64,000 nucleotides of DNA from Maylandia zebra (Eukaryota > Chordata > Actinopteri > Cichliformes > Cichlidae): assembly GCF_041146795.1 (NCBI RefSeq), contig NC_135185.1, forward strand, positions 29,261,529 through 29,325,528. The letters are read 5' to 3'. The translations under genes were made by a program, and so were the position numbers. Every line of letters begins with the position of its first letter. The stretch's first letter is position 1. This document shows, piece by piece, positions 1 to 13,189 of the stretch. Below the pieces are notes generated by a model. It worked only from the letters and a program-made list of their open reading frames with translations, was not told the DNA's origin and did no database searches.

Positions 1-2539
1 TACTTTTAACCTATAAAGGCAGCTTGTGTAGGGCAGAGCAGTGTGTCATGACTTATGAGATGAATCATCATCATTTTAAATCAAATCAGTGTGCTACGTG
101 CTGAACTTAGAGGATAGAAACAAAGTATTGATCCTCTTGCACTAGTATCAGTCCGATATGAAATAATGAATATTTGTTATTTTGGTTTTCACGTTTAAAG
201 AATAAAGAAGGGTCACCCACAGCCAATCAGCTACTTTGATGTAGGGATGCCTACAATACACCTGACCCTAGGGCTACTGTACAGTGGACGTGCTATGGAT
301 TATCTTTGCTCTAACATTTACACCGCCGTGTTTGAGAAGTTATGACCTGCTGACACCATTTTTGTGTGTCTCTTTCTCACACAGATACACACACCATACA
401 GTGGTGTTGCATACATGGTCACAAACATACCCCTCCTGTTTACTTACCCACCCGGGGTCGTCACATGACAAAAGACATCTGAAGTCATTTATGTGATTGT
501 GTATCTTTCCCGGCTCTCTCTTATACACACACTAATCTCTACAGGTATTTCTCCTCGGCTGCTGTTATTAGAATGCAGCAAATGCTCTCTATTGATGCAT
601 GTCAGAGCCTCATTCTTTCATCTCCAACATTTAATTTACCATCCTGTTGTGCCACTAATCCTGTGTCGTGCCATTTCCTCCGCTCCTCAGATTGCTCTCT
701 CAAAGCCCCCTCTCCGCCAGATAAAGAGGAAGGTAATCGCCATTGTCTGGCTACAGATACACCAGTGCTGGCTCCCCTTCTCTCTGCAGCCCCAAATTAA
801 AGGGCCATCCTGCCCTCGCGCCCCCTTAATCACTGGCCTCGTCTCTCTGAGCGAGTGGACCCCAGGGCTGGTGCACTTTCATCCACAAATAGGCTTTCAG
901 TGAGAACCACCCAGGGCTGGGCTCCTCGCAGGAGATCCCCACACACTCCTTCGCTCTGTCTTTCCTGCACCACTCTCACTCCCAGCCTCACACACTCGCT
1001 CTTCCTCAGGCCCTCCCTCAGTGATTGGACATGAAGAGTATTCTACTTTCACTTCTATTGCACCCTGATGAATTGAGTCTTTCTCTCTCCTCAGGAGGTC
1101 TGACCCACAAGTCTGCTAAGGAACTTCAAAGTGGTAGTGCACAGAGTCATTTCAGCTGTTTTAACTACAAGTGGAGGCAGCAACGCCTTCCACTGTGTAC
1201 CTCTGGTTGCTAAAGCTATAAAATTTGCAAGCTGTCAACACAGCTAAAAATCATGCAGTTTCAAATGTGTTTCATATACAGACATTTCATGGAATTGGTA
1301 ACCCAGAGTGTGTATTACTGACTGATATAAAAAGCATTTCTGTAATAGCGTGCTCTCATCCATGCAGGGTAAATTGGTGATGAGGCAAAAAGCATCTAAA
1401 CTCCACAGATAATCAGCTACTTGACTGTAATTGACTGAAAGATTCTGCTTGATACTCACAATCATGAAGTTAGGCTGCACCATTGAAAATATAATTGATT
1501 GCCGACACATTGTAGGGTTGTGGAGGTCAGCCCCCTGCCCTCAAATATGCAGAACCACTCAGTAGCATTTAGCTAATTTCTGCTAATTGAGGCTGTTGCT
1601 CTCCTCTGCTGAATTGACATAACGCTGGAGGGCTCAGCCAAATCATCACCATTATGACATTAGTAAGAGCTTATCCAGCGCTAAGAGCTTGAGCTGATAC
1701 TAACACTAAGGAGTTTAGGATGCTAAGATGAGGCCAAGCAATTGCAGTAGCTGTGGTAAGACTGATGGACAACAATGAAAGTTTACAATAAGGATCAAAG
1801 ATCCTAGCAGGGTTAAGGGAACTATCCAATTAAGAAAACACATCATGCAACCCCCCCTACTAATAAAAAACTGTTTAGCTTGAGCGGCTGCTGTCATGTA
1901 CAAAAGAGCGACTGGTCTTTGCTATCCAGTTAGCCTGTCTGCCCTTCTTATTAAGAATCCTGGGGGGCAAAAGATTCTCCTCTTTGCTTGGCTGTTTAAT
2001 ACACACTCAGAGCAAATTATTAGGGAAATAATATTGTGCTTTTCATGAAACAAGGATGGGGGGACATTGGCCAAGGGTTCTTGTGCAGTGGGGGGAAAAT
2101 GATTGCTTGTAATATGTCCCAAGTTGTAATCCTTGGACAAGAGATTGTGGGCTCCTTTTTAGCCAACAGAGGGGCTCTGGCTGGGGAGAGGCGCTGGGCT
2201 TAATTAGACTTGTCTGGGGAAGAGTTGGGCTTTAGGTATAGCTAATTAAGATCATAGCTGTGGCTGAAATGGTTTAAACTGCACTGTAATGCCAGTCAGA
2301 TCCCAAAGAAACAGACAAATGTATGTGAGATGCTATTTTCTGTTGTCCAAAAGTGGACATCTAGGTAATCTGGGCAAAGGCAGAATGGATGGTTCCCTGT
2401 ATGGTCTTTATGTTGATGGAAACATGAAGGACTACTACTACAATTTTGCCGGTGTGATGAGACTTCATTTAACCTTAGTTTTATGATGTTTTTCAGTGAT
2501 TTCCAACCATGCGATGCGACAAAGTGAAAACCTTCAAAA
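1..2539. other. gene-free stretch at window start
   Basis: No open frame here has splice-site support, recognisable protein similarity or coding-like codon use; the frames present are short and mostly low in complexity. The part from about 1560 to 2260 carries several TAATT/CTAATT homeodomain-type cores, reported separately as a weak enhancer candidate. Nothing else can be named. Confidence 0.6.
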
Positions 2540-2885
2540 GCGAAGGGTTTTGGAGGTGGTGGTGGCCACAGACCATTGCTCTCTCCTTATTTCATCCTAA
2601 CAGATCTTTCTGTAGTTTTGCTTTTTGCTGCTCACTGTTACCTGCTCCTTTGTGCAAAGAGAAACAGGAGCAGCAGTAACACAGCCCCACAGCATGACCT
2701 CCAGTGTTGTAAGAAAGAGATTCCATGAGTGTGAAGTGAGATCCTGACCTTCTTTAGTGGGACCTGTGCTCACAGCTCAGTGCTGTGCAGCTTGAATGGC
2801 ATTCATCTAAGAACACCAGAATTGGCCACTGTCGCCTCATTCTTTTCACAGATGAAAGCAGGTTCACATGGAGCACTTGTAAGAG
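2540..2885 (+). mobile_element. Tc1/mariner-like transposase fragment (decayed)
   Basis: Near 2810-2880 the plus strand encodes a short peptide resembling the first catalytic region of a fish Tc1-like transposase (LFTDESRFTWST, containing the TDES form of the first catalytic Asp). The preceding 200 bases, including a stretch on cytosine-rich codons around 2755-2800, resemble the same type of element from memory. There is no long open frame, the remaining catalytic acidic residues are missing and the ends are unclear, so this is a dead fragment. The family assignment rests on the short peptide; the boundaries are approximate. Confidence 0.55.
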
Positions 2886-4300
2886 ATTTTTGCTAAAATC
2901 ATAGATACATTAAAATTGTGTGAGTTATCGAGATAAACCATAGATTTTAGAGATTTAAATGAACACATTAAACAACTATTTGAATGTGAGAGGTGGTGTT
3001 GATAATAATCTTGATCACCTTTGGTCTCTCTGATAGTGGGACTGATGCATACTGAGGTGCAAAAAGTGACCTATCAAATCATAATTGAATCAAATATAAC
3101 TTATTAGATTCAAGTAACATAAGGATAAAAGCTATTCAAATATAACAGAGTGCAGTGCAGTCTACATTAGGTCAATCGCCAAATCTCTGTTAGTCCGTCT
3201 GCTAGTTCCTGGGCCTGTTTGCGCCAGAGACACTTAATAATAAGAGTGGAACTGAATCAAACTGGAGCCCTCTTGTGTCTTCTGGCGGGCAAAATGGTTG
3301 GAGGCCAAACAGCCGTTCCTATAATCCTCGCTATTGACAGGGCCTGCTCTGTTCTCCGCCTGATCTGTTTGGTCTGTCAAGTTAAGGGAGCCCCTCTAGT
3401 GCTTGTGGGAACCAAATCTATAAACAAACCCTCAAATGATCTCAGAGCCTTCCTTATGTATTGTCCTTGGCCTACCATCAACCCTGCTGCTTCAATCGGA
3501 ATTATTATTTAATTGGCCCCTACAACAAAACAGCAATTTTTTGTTCCTATATTGGAAGGGGGGGGATTATATTTCAGCTCACACACGTTTGAGGTTTGGT
3601 GGTAGCTTGGTAATAAAGTTGGAGGCTCGCTTCATATTGAGAGAATATGCCTCACACCAGAATAAAGGCGTGAATGAATAGAGCAGTGGAGAAATACATT
3701 AGATATTTCCCTGGAGCTTTTGAGCCCTTTCATCATTTCATTCATCTTTGTTCGGACCAGACCTTTCTTGCTGTGACTTTGTTAAATTTCAGTATTTCAT
3801 CTCTTGTTCGTTTCGGCTAAGGGTGAAGAGGGGAGGGAGCTTTCTAAATGTTGTCGCATAGCTGTGATAACCAGGCTCTCTCTCTCTCCGTCCCCTCTGA
3901 CCAGCCGTCACCTTTAAATCTGCCTTTTCATATTCTTCTCAAAGCGTCTTGTCCATAGAAAATGCGCCTGCCAAACCGGATCTCTGGACAAACAAGAGAG
4001 TGTGGAGAAAGTGAGAGATTGGAGACCTATTGGAGGCAAATTATTTAACCACTGGTGAAGAATAAAAATGCCTCCTCTTACTTCTGCCTCGCTCTCCTGT
4101 TTTCCATATTGTTACTGGTTGTAATAGAAAAAAAAATTCCATGATTGCCTGTGGACTTCAGGAGCCTTTTACTATAATCAACAACTACTTCTTCTTAAAG
4201 ACTCTTGAGCTGTACGGCATCCTCATACCTGGACTTGTTCTTGCTAAAAGGCCCCTGATTTGTATTAAACAGTCAGTCTTGATGCTTCATGCTTCTATAG
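2886..4300. other. gene-free stretch
   Basis: No gene, RNA gene or clear repeat is visible. A guanine run sits near 3557-3565. The open frame at 3219-3512 has no splice context or recognised homology and is treated as chance. Confidence 0.55.
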
Positions 4301-4307
4301 GGTGTGA

Positions 4308-4520
4308 GTGACAAATCTGGACAGCAGTGTGAGTAAAGAGTACATCTACCTGGGTGGTTGTCCGGTGACAGGTTGCCAGAGAGCGCAGGCCGACTTGACC
4401 GACAGGCCTGCGATGGGCGACGACAGCATGGCCTCCTCGCCCGTGAATAGCTGGAGGCCCAGTAGCACCTTCAACTACATCTGCCAGCGCTTCAGAAAAA
4501 GGAAAATATTCAAATGGTAA
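4308..4520 (+). CDS. exon-like orphan short ORF, unidentified
   Basis: An open frame runs from just after an in-frame TGA (4305-4307) to TAA (4518-4520). The only ATG giving a compact product is at 4413, for 35 residues beginning MGDDSMASSPVNSW and ending in a basic tail (RFRKRKIFKW). Codon use looks coding: 28 of the 35 codons from this ATG end in G or C, while flanking DNA is AT-rich. A plausible acceptor (TATAG at 4296-4300) and a good donor (AAG/GTAAGC, GT at 4549-4550) flank it, but that exon would carry stops in this frame. It could be an exon of an unannotated transcript, a microprotein, the last exon of an unseen gene, or a conserved noncoding element that happens to read open. I do not recognise the peptide. 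Confidence 0.3.
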   Translation: MTNLDSSVSKEYIYLGGCPVTGCQRAQADLTDRPAMGDDSMASSPVNSWRPSSTFNYICQRFRKRKIFKW

Positions 4521-7500
4521 TCGGAAGCCTGTGAATCATAAGCCCAAGGTAAGCTATGTAATGCTGGTAAGACAGTGAGTAGTGCTTTATTTGTGAAGAG
4601 GGAAATCCTTTTTGCCATTCAGGGGAAGAATTGCAACAGTAATACCATTAACTTGCACCCTGAATCGCCAAATGCCATTTAATTGCCAATAGCAGCCCAT
4701 TGTTTGGAGTGGGTGAATTTAGCCTTCAGCGCGGCTGTGTTTATACGTGTGAGGGCAAGAGGGGATAAAAATGGAAGGGTTTATGTTGCAGGGGGGGTTG
4801 TAGGGTGTCATAGTGTAAGATGTCTGAAGAATGATGGCCCCTCACACATGCACAATCACACACAAGCAACCGACGTCTAACTAAAGCTCCGAAGTAACTA
4901 GCTTAACTAAAGTCTTTAGGGAAAGTAAATTCGGACAAACTCCTTTCTCCTTAATACCTGATTTGTTCAACAACATGATTTGGGGCGCGTCTATTCAAGG
5001 CCCTTTTGGGCCGAGCCGAGGTCTTAAGGCTCAAGGCTTGTACCTCGCGGTTATTGTTGGCTGTTTAGGGTTTGTCTCAAATCTCCTTGTGCGGTTGTGT
5101 GGACGCTCCTAATGCTGGCTAATGGGCTTCGGCAGAGTAGCAGTCTCACAACTCCCATTGAGGACCCCATGGAAAGCAGCATAAGCTCCATCGAATAAAG
5201 GCTCTGGCCAGACCTTTCTTTTGGAGTTTTTTATTATTGGGAAGAGGCCACCCTCCATCACCCCTATTTTCACCCCAAATCTCCTGTCCATTCTCCTTTG
5301 GATCCTCTGTCCTCATCGACCTCCCTCCAACCTGATCAACACCAGCACCCCTTCTCCGGACTACAAGCCCAAACCCATCAGCATTGTCATTACGCCCCCT
5401 CCTCCTCTCAAAACCTGCCACAGTCCAAGACGTTGGCCTCCACCCCCAGCCTTGTCTCATACCGTCGATGCTGACCCTGACAGCCATGTCCCGGGGCGGG
5501 CTAAATTGAATGTGAAATGCATGGTGGGTCCTCGCAGACTCCATTGTGCAAAGGAGGAGTCTGGGAGGCAAGCAGCGTCACTGCTCCTCAGTGCTGATCG
5601 AGTTTGACAGCACAACGGGAGGAGGCAAGAAAAACGTTCTCCTGCTCTCTTTCAGAACTGAAAGAGGGCCTTTTTCAGTCACCCCCACCACCCTCACCCC
5701 CACCAACCACCTTACTCACCAACCAGCTCTGCCTTCCCTCTATCACCCTGTTCTCTTCTTTTCACCATGCACTGAAATGGGCTGCAGCTTTCTTTTGACC
5801 ACTTGCTCCCCTGAGATCACACTATATTTCATTGAGCTCATCCTTGAAATGACAACAGAGGAGTTCCATTTCAACGCAATGTCATCTCTCCTTGCTTTCT
5901 ACTGTTTTTCATCTGCAACTGAACAAACTCCACCCCCTTCCACTGATTTCCGGGGTGCTTTGTGGATCTTAAAAACACTTCCCCTCTTCAAATTTAGCTT
6001 AGAATCCACTGATGTCATTAAGTTTAACCTAAACTGTTCAGACTATGTAACCAGCGTTTTCATATAAGTAGGTTTAATCTATGCCTGTGCATGAGAGCTA
6101 ATGTCTGTGAGCGTACTATTGAAAATGCCATTTGTTTTGTTCTGCTTGGCCTCAGGCAGCCCCTCTCCCTTGGATGCTGCAAACCCCTCATTTAATGCAA
6201 ATGACAGTCATCAGCAATCCAATGCATCTTTCATCGCTGCACATTGCCTAATCAATGTGAAGTGCTGTGTAAAAAAATACATTGCCTCCCTGTAATAGTT
6301 GTTTTTGACCGAGTCAAGTGCAGCTCCTAGAATTAATCCCAACCTAAGATTCAATTATGGGCGCCTGGCTAAGCAGGAGAGGGATAGCACCGTAAGCAGG
6401 AGTGAGGGGACTATGATTGTGTGGTGGGGTTGGGCTCTATGTATCTGTGTGTTGTGTGAAGTGTATGTATGTGTGAACATTCCTAGCTGTGGACATGCAG
6501 GTGAAGTAAATTACAAGTTCAAATTTAGTGTTTTTCTTTGACCTTGCTGTCTTGAATCAGGGGCAAAAGGCCCTCCAGTCTCTTCCTGCAGGAGACTCAT
6601 CATCATTCAGAGGCAGCCCACGTCAGTCTCCCTGGCCCTTTTGCACTCTGCGTTGCAAAGGGAGATGTGGAAAATTGGCTGGTGGAAATTCAGAGCTGTG
6701 AAAGCTCATTGTCACCTTTTTCTAATGAGTTCCCTGATCATCAGATCAGTTCTCAGTTCTGACACTGTTTGAAGAAAAGGAAAAAGAAGGAAGCGTAGCC
6801 TGGCTGCGGGAGACAAATGGGAGCTACATCGTAGCTTCATCAATGTGCATGGAAGTCAGGCTTCCGGAAATTCATTTCTGCAGCCCGTGCCAGATAAGCA
6901 TGTTCAGGTTAGCATTTGTGCAGTGTGTTTTTGAGGAGACGCCATGTTCATTATAAGGTGTTAGAGTGGCTCTTGTAATTTTCTTTCGCATTTACATACT
7001 GTTGTTCTTGGGATCCATCAACACCTCAATTGTGTATAACGACCAATTTGAAGATATTAGATTAGCCCACCCAGCGCGCACCTCCACTGGGTAGATGGGT
7101 GGGAATTTAATTCAGAACCAAAAAGTAAGATCAGGGTTTTTGAAAGTATTGGCATAAAAGTGAGCCTACAGCGTCTGACTGCAGCAGATGTACACATCTG
7201 AGTGAACGTATGCATCAAAAATTAGCATACTTCCCAGCTACACACACACACAGATTACACATGAATATTTGCTGTATATACGCTATTTAGTATACACTAA
7301 AAGTTGATCTTCTACCAGCCCAAGGACACTGCTGCTGTCTTCCATCCTCCCCCTCCTCTACCCTTCCCAACAGTGGGCCAATGACAACATAAACACAGAA
7401 AAGGCAATTTAGCTCCCTCTTTTAGAACTACTTTGAAAATAAAGGAATTTTAATTATGGACACAATGAAAAAGAAAAAAGGACTAAAAAGGGAGAAAACA

Positions 7501-7590
7501 TTCACGCACAGTAAACAAAGCTGAAACAATTATCTTCTGGTGACCAGTCGGTGTTTTTAGAACAGTCATTTTTAATCTTTTATTTACTGC

Positions 7591-7660
7591 AAAGAGAGAG
7601 AGGGGGAGTGAGAGAGCGAGAGAGAGAGAGAGGACAAGAGGGAGTGAGAGAGAGAGGGAT
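7591..7660. repeat. (GA)n purine tract
   Basis: A run of GAGA units interrupted by short G runs and AGTG units, about 70 bases, almost entirely purine on the plus strand. It generates a spurious Arg/Glu-rich frame. Confidence 0.85.
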
Positions 7661-9811
7661 GGCGATGAGATGGGTGAGGGGGGTGAGAGAGGCTAGGGTG
7701 AAAGAGAGAAAGATAATATGCATATATTTTAAATATCCCCACCCTCACAATCAAAAGATGCGTTTTTTTTTATTAGGGAAACAATTTTGCTACACACCCG
7801 GGTGGAGGAGGGGGTAGTTTGTCATTTGTTGTTGGAAATTGCTCGCCGTCAACCCCCCAAAGACAACATTGCATTTTCCCATTCATCAGTGAAAGAGAAT
7901 GGAGTGACACTGTGAGTTTCCTGCGGTACGATAAAGCAAACCACAACAACAGCAACACAATACATTGTGATGACGGTGGAATGATTTTAGAGTTAGCATA
8001 ATTGAACCTAGAAGGAGGCCTTTTGTTGCTATGTGGTGGTTATAATAGGCAGGTGATTGACATTCAGACAGTTTGTGTGTTGACCTCATATTCATAATAC
8101 ACACCATTACGTTTAATGGTCAATTTCAGATGTGAAACACCTTCTCTCCCCCGTGCAGACAATTGCATTCGCACACTGCTTTGTGAAATGGTGAGTAACA
8201 AATCAGGCCTGTTCAGCATCTTGGACATGGTGACTGTTGCCTGGGTCTTGTTGTTTGCAAAGGAGCTGTGCTTTGGGACGCCAGAGTAAGTGAAATATAA
8301 TTAATCTATCACATCTATTCCAAATGAGCCATTGACACCTTGCCTTTGAAGCTGTGCTGCTGCGTGGATGTAGATGTGTATCAGCTGTGTCTGGCCCCTG
8401 GGTGCCTCAGATATAAACATTCACGCCACCGGATGCTGTTATCCTCTATTGAGTGACACTGATGCGTTATGTGGGATTGGCTAAGATAGCAAGGCAAAAG
8501 CTACAAATCTCCATTTGCAATGAGGAGAAAATTCCATAGGATTAATTTTCTGTATAAGACCCCTGCCTGGGCCCCCGCCCCCGCCTCGTCCACAACTTCA
8601 GCTGTGCAGCCTGGTGTTAAAAGACCCAGAGGAATACTGTCTTTGTCATCCTGCCGTTTGGGGCTGAAGAATAAGAGAAGTTTTAATCCCCATTGTCCAC
8701 GAGTCTGCTGGTTGGTGGTGGGGGGGTCGGCGGCTGTAAGATGATCCAACTGGCCACACTAATCCCTCCATACCACTTTCGCCTTCACATCAAAAACACC
8801 CCCACCCTCCCACAAAGCAGCGGTCTTGTGCGTTGGACCCCAATGTGCAAATTGTAAAGAGGAAAATGGAGCAAAGAAAAAGTTGCAACAACAGAGCAGA
8901 ATAGACTTAAAGACAGTTGCACAGAAGACAGGGCGAGATCTGGGGTGACGGTGGGGGAATCACGGGCTCCTTCCAGCCTGCTAGAACACACGCTCCCTCT
9001 GCCGCCGCTCTCCCCCTCAGGTCGGGCCATGATGCTGCTGCAGTTGCTCTTTTATAAGGTCTCCCTGGCAACTGGAATATTTCCCAAATCCTGTGTATTT
9101 TTTTTTTCATTTTCTAGAAGGACTACAAGCCAGGGGAAAGGGGACAGGTGCCACTCAGCCGAATGCACATGGGCTTACCGTTGTACACAAATACCAACTG
9201 TGATACACCATATTGTTTTTTTCTTTCTTAAATCCCACTGGATAAGCCAGCATAACAAAAAGACAGCCAAATGTTAAAAAGTGGGTATTGTGTTTCTATT
9301 TTTGCTGGTGGATCAAACGTGACTTTTAAGATGTATTTAAGGAAATAAGTAGTTCTTCATAATATTTACTTACATACTGTTTACTTGCATGGAGAAACTG
9401 GTCATTTTTATGTGGTTTTTACCAAAGCTGCGTGCCTTTTGTGCAGTCTTTAGAAATAAGACCACACCAGAAATGACCAAAAAAGACTTTGAGGGATCTA
9501 TTCTGTAAGCATTTGATAACATTATAACAGCCACATCCTTACGACTGTGATGGTAAATATTAAATGTGACACCTTGGTGAAGTGGGGTTCCTTTTATTAT
9601 GAGGGTCAGAGCATCCACAGCGACAGGACCAGGGAAGTATATGAGAGATTAGGGCAAAGCTCAAGGCCACTGAAGTCATCAGGACGATCCTTGTTGTGGC
9701 CTCTGGGGGCACACACACACACGCACACCGGAGATGCACTGATGAAGTTCACTGTAACCGAGAGTGTGTGAGGAGTCAGGGTGGGGGCAGGGAGCAAAGA
9801 CACAGGGGGGA

Positions 9812-9829
9812 GGGGGGGGGGGGGGGGGG
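9812..9829. repeat. poly-G run (18 G)
   Basis: Eighteen uninterrupted G bases preceded by a further six G and one A, then a GTCTGTGTGTCTGTGTG stretch. Such runs are prone to length error in assemblies and can form G-quadruplexes. Confidence 0.9.
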
Positions 9830-11423
9830 TGTCTGTGTGTCTGTGTGAGGGAGCCAGGAGACAGCCGTTTAAAATTCTGTTTCCTGCAAGTGAGGAGGCT
9901 AATCCTGCCCCCATAATTCCCTGCAGCCAAAAGCACCCCTCCTTCCTCAACATCACCACTCCCTTTTTCTCTATCTAGCTCTCCCTCTATCTCGCTCATT
10001 CTCGCTCTCTTAGTGCACACTCCATGAGTGACAGCACAATGCCCAGGCCCTCGCACGCTTATCTAACTCTAGCAGATGGTCGACTTGGATCAATGCACAC
10101 ACGCCACGATCAATGGCTGCGATAAAGAGCGGCGGGGATGGTACCCTCTCCCTAGCTCCCTCTTTCCTTCTATCTGCCTCCCCTCATGCCCAGCCTGCTG
10201 CCCCCTGCCCAATTGTTTCTCTTTGACGCCTGTTCATCTGCATCTGCACTGGCACCTACCCGGCGGCAGGCCCTCTGCTGGTACTGAGGCCCCGCTGATG
10301 GCAGGGGTGGCGGATGCGCTGTCCCCGGCATCCATCCATCTCGCTCGACCTGCTCCCTGGGAGAACTTTGAGCCCTCTTTCTATCACGCTTATCATGAGA
10401 TCACTGCTTCATCTCCTCCTCGCCCACCCTCCTCAACTTATCTCACTCTCTCTTTCTCTCCTGCATCGGCTCTGGCTGTATCTCACATGTTAATCTCCCA
10501 CAGCTGTACACATTCTCTTCAGCCATACAGCGCACCTTCTGCCTCTGAACTTCTTTGCTCTCCTTGAATGCACCGTTTATTATGTAGTTACCATCATCTG
10601 ATGATGCAACATTGCGCTCATCTGTTAACAGCTGTATGGGATGTTTGCACAAAAAACATTTCCTCTTTCTTATACGCTACAGGCACTTTGATTCAATATC
10701 AGCCAAAGGTCAAAAGTGGCTGTCTAATTGGATACTGACATAAATGAAGTGAATCAAAGTGGGTCATAGACAGAACTGTGAAGAGAAAGTGGAGCAGAAG
10801 TCTGACTGAGTGAATCCCCAACAGGAACTATGGGTGGAAGTGGGCCAGGGTGCACGCTGGTAAACAAATTTAAACACCATAAGCAAGGATTGTATTCAGA
10901 AACACACAGGGGAGTCTGACAGACACGAGAAAAAAAACCCCACAATTTCCACAAAATACATCAGTTGTATTTATTTAAGCGCAGTTATGTCACTGTAACT
11001 TTATGATCGGACTCCCTTTGACATGAAAGTCACATTTTCTCTTTCAAGTACAGTTAATATGAGCAGAGGCAAAGATTTTCTGATTTTGTTCTTTAGAAAG
11101 TGTTACAATAACACAGCATTCATTGCTTTTTCATTGAAACACTACTTCTATAAATGCACCTAATATTCTCCTTTATAAATCTGACAGTTCAGGCCACTTA
11201 ACCCTAATGTTAAATTTGTAGTGTTGAAGAATTACATATGGAAACTGAACATTTCCTGAATAATCCACAGACCACAGTGTCAGTAGATTTCAGAAGTGGA
11301 AAATTATTTCTCATGTGTCATCCATGAGAACAACAATGAAATTCTACTCGACTTCATTGTAATTGTGTGGATTTAATTTGATTTCAATTTAAAGTGACTC
11401 TTCAAAGTAAAACTGCTCTGCTT

Positions 11424-11473
11424 TCTGGTCAGTTATTAAATGCCTCTGTTGATGCATTTAATAACTGACCAGA
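11424..11473. repeat. perfect inverted repeat, 20-bp arms, 10-base loop
   Basis: Arms at 11424-11443 and 11454-11473 are exact reverse complements, separated by ten bases. It contains no G:U-type mismatches and is too short for a typical microRNA precursor, so a replication-generated palindrome or a mobile-element remnant is more likely. Confidence 0.85.
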
Positions 11474-13189
11474 GTCGTATTTAATTCATGGTGCAGTGTT
11501 TCAGCGTGTTATTTTGGTGCTAGCAGAAAATCGAACCAAATGAAACAACTTTTGTCCTTCCAGGAAACAATATTGTATTGTACAGCTCTTACTTGGTACC
11601 CATAGGACTAATGCCTTAACATGAGGCCACGTGACATGTCAGCTACCTAAACTTTGCCTAAAGAGCAGCTTCTCCCTTTCCTTCTTCCATAAGGAATTTG
11701 TAATTGGCCGTTGGTGATGTAATGCGGTTCATAATAAGCCCATTAAAGCCTTTCTCTGTGCTGATGGAAAACGCAGTGGCAATATGGACACCTCCGCTAT
11801 TTATACCTCTCAAATCCTCATGCATATTCACACAGTGCAGAGACAGGGAAAGAGCAGGCAGACACCCTGACAAATAAGTGCCTGGATCTCATTTCTTTTG
11901 GAGTCTAAGCTATTTCAGCTCACTGGGGCCTCCTTCCCTCCTCAAATTGTGGCCACAGCCACTCTCATACTCTGCCTGCCTTCATTTGGCCTTGGTCATC
12001 ATGAGCAAGAAATGTGTGTAAATGTTTGTATTCGTGTGTATGACAGGGCAAGAGTGAGTTGAAGAAGGAGAAGAAAGGTGATAACTAGGCTGCGCTAAAG
12101 AGTCTAATCCATCGGTTGAGGCCCCAGGTTCTGTAACTCATTTTATACTTCACCATCAGCAAAGCACACCTACCTTTAGGTGTCATCAAGCATTTGTATC
12201 TCTCATCAGTCACACTGAATGCTTTGCCTTGCACGAATGATTCTTCAGGCTGACTTGTACCACATTTTTATCTGTTTCATCTTGCAAAATTAATACATCT
12301 TCATAAAACCACAGAATACAGCCTTTAGATATAGACTGCAATCTTAAGATCGTCCTATAAAGATGTATGTGTGTTCCTCAGTTTGGTGAAGTAATTAGTA
12401 TTCAGACAGGCAACTCACGTTTGAAATAACTGAGGTATTACAGTAGTAGAATAAGGCTAGAGCATCTGGGCTTCAAGCTCCTCATTCCTATATGATACCC
12501 ACAAAAACTGGGGAGTGATGAGCAAATATGATCAGGGAGCCTTAAGGTGGATGCTAGCGTGGTGGAGGAGTTGAATCAGCAGAGCACGGTTGCAGCGCCA
12601 AAGACATCAGAAGGAGTAATGGGAAATTTTGCAGCTTAAATAGACTACTAAATAAATGTGTCCCATATATGATGTGAGGAGAGTGAGGTACATAAATGTT
12701 TTTGACACACTTTGGTTCAAGTTTCCTGGCTAAACTAATTCACCTGCTTTACACCATTAATAGATTTTCAGTTCTTATTTTGATTATGGTACATGATAAA
12801 AGAGGGAGCTTAAGCAACACTGACGTTTCTTACAAGAGAGACTATGACAACAAATTTCTACTGTTATTTTTTCTGTAGCATGTGCCAGTAATTTGTTTCC
12901 ATAGTGGAATATGCTGAAGTTAATGATGATTTTTTTTATTTTTAAGTGGACACATGCTAACATCTGCCTAACATCTGGGAGAGTAACAAGGCAGAGCTTC
13001 CTTTATCAAGATGAAGGAAGAGCTAATGGAAGAAAATGCCCATTGAGTTAGAAAGAGTTTCACTTCTTGGAACATTTCTATTAAGAAACAGACTTCCCAA
13101 ACTGCATCTTCTATGTTAAAATTCACGGACATTATATATTCTAAAACTTTAGAAACGATATATTGAGTGATTAAAAGAATGTTCCAATT
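11474..13189. other. gene-free stretch
   Basis: AT-rich intergenic DNA. No coding, RNA or repeat feature is recognised. Confidence 0.55.

Larger units (their letters stand above)
4521..11423. other. gene-free stretch with simple repeats
   Basis: No gene is supported. Opposed overlapping frames near 5150-5600 and 9600-10560 are rich in proline/serine or arginine, lack splice context and look like products of pyrimidine-rich DNA. The stretch 5220-5570 and the C-rich stretches near 8560-8600 and 10150-10400 are locally GC-rich and could be regulatory, but nothing specific shows this. The two simple repeats are listed separately. Confidence 0.55.

Noticed and set aside
5146..5607. Overlapping frames on both strands of 128 and 141 codons
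   Set aside because: Both are low in complexity (Pro/Thr on one strand, Arg/Gly on the other), and neither has a splice site pair or known similarity. The segment is only GC- and C-rich.
10076..10567. 163-codon plus-strand open frame
   Set aside because: It is Pro/Ser/Leu/Cys-rich in a pyrimidine-rich stretch, with no recognised domain and an overlapping frame on the other strand. Composition explains it.
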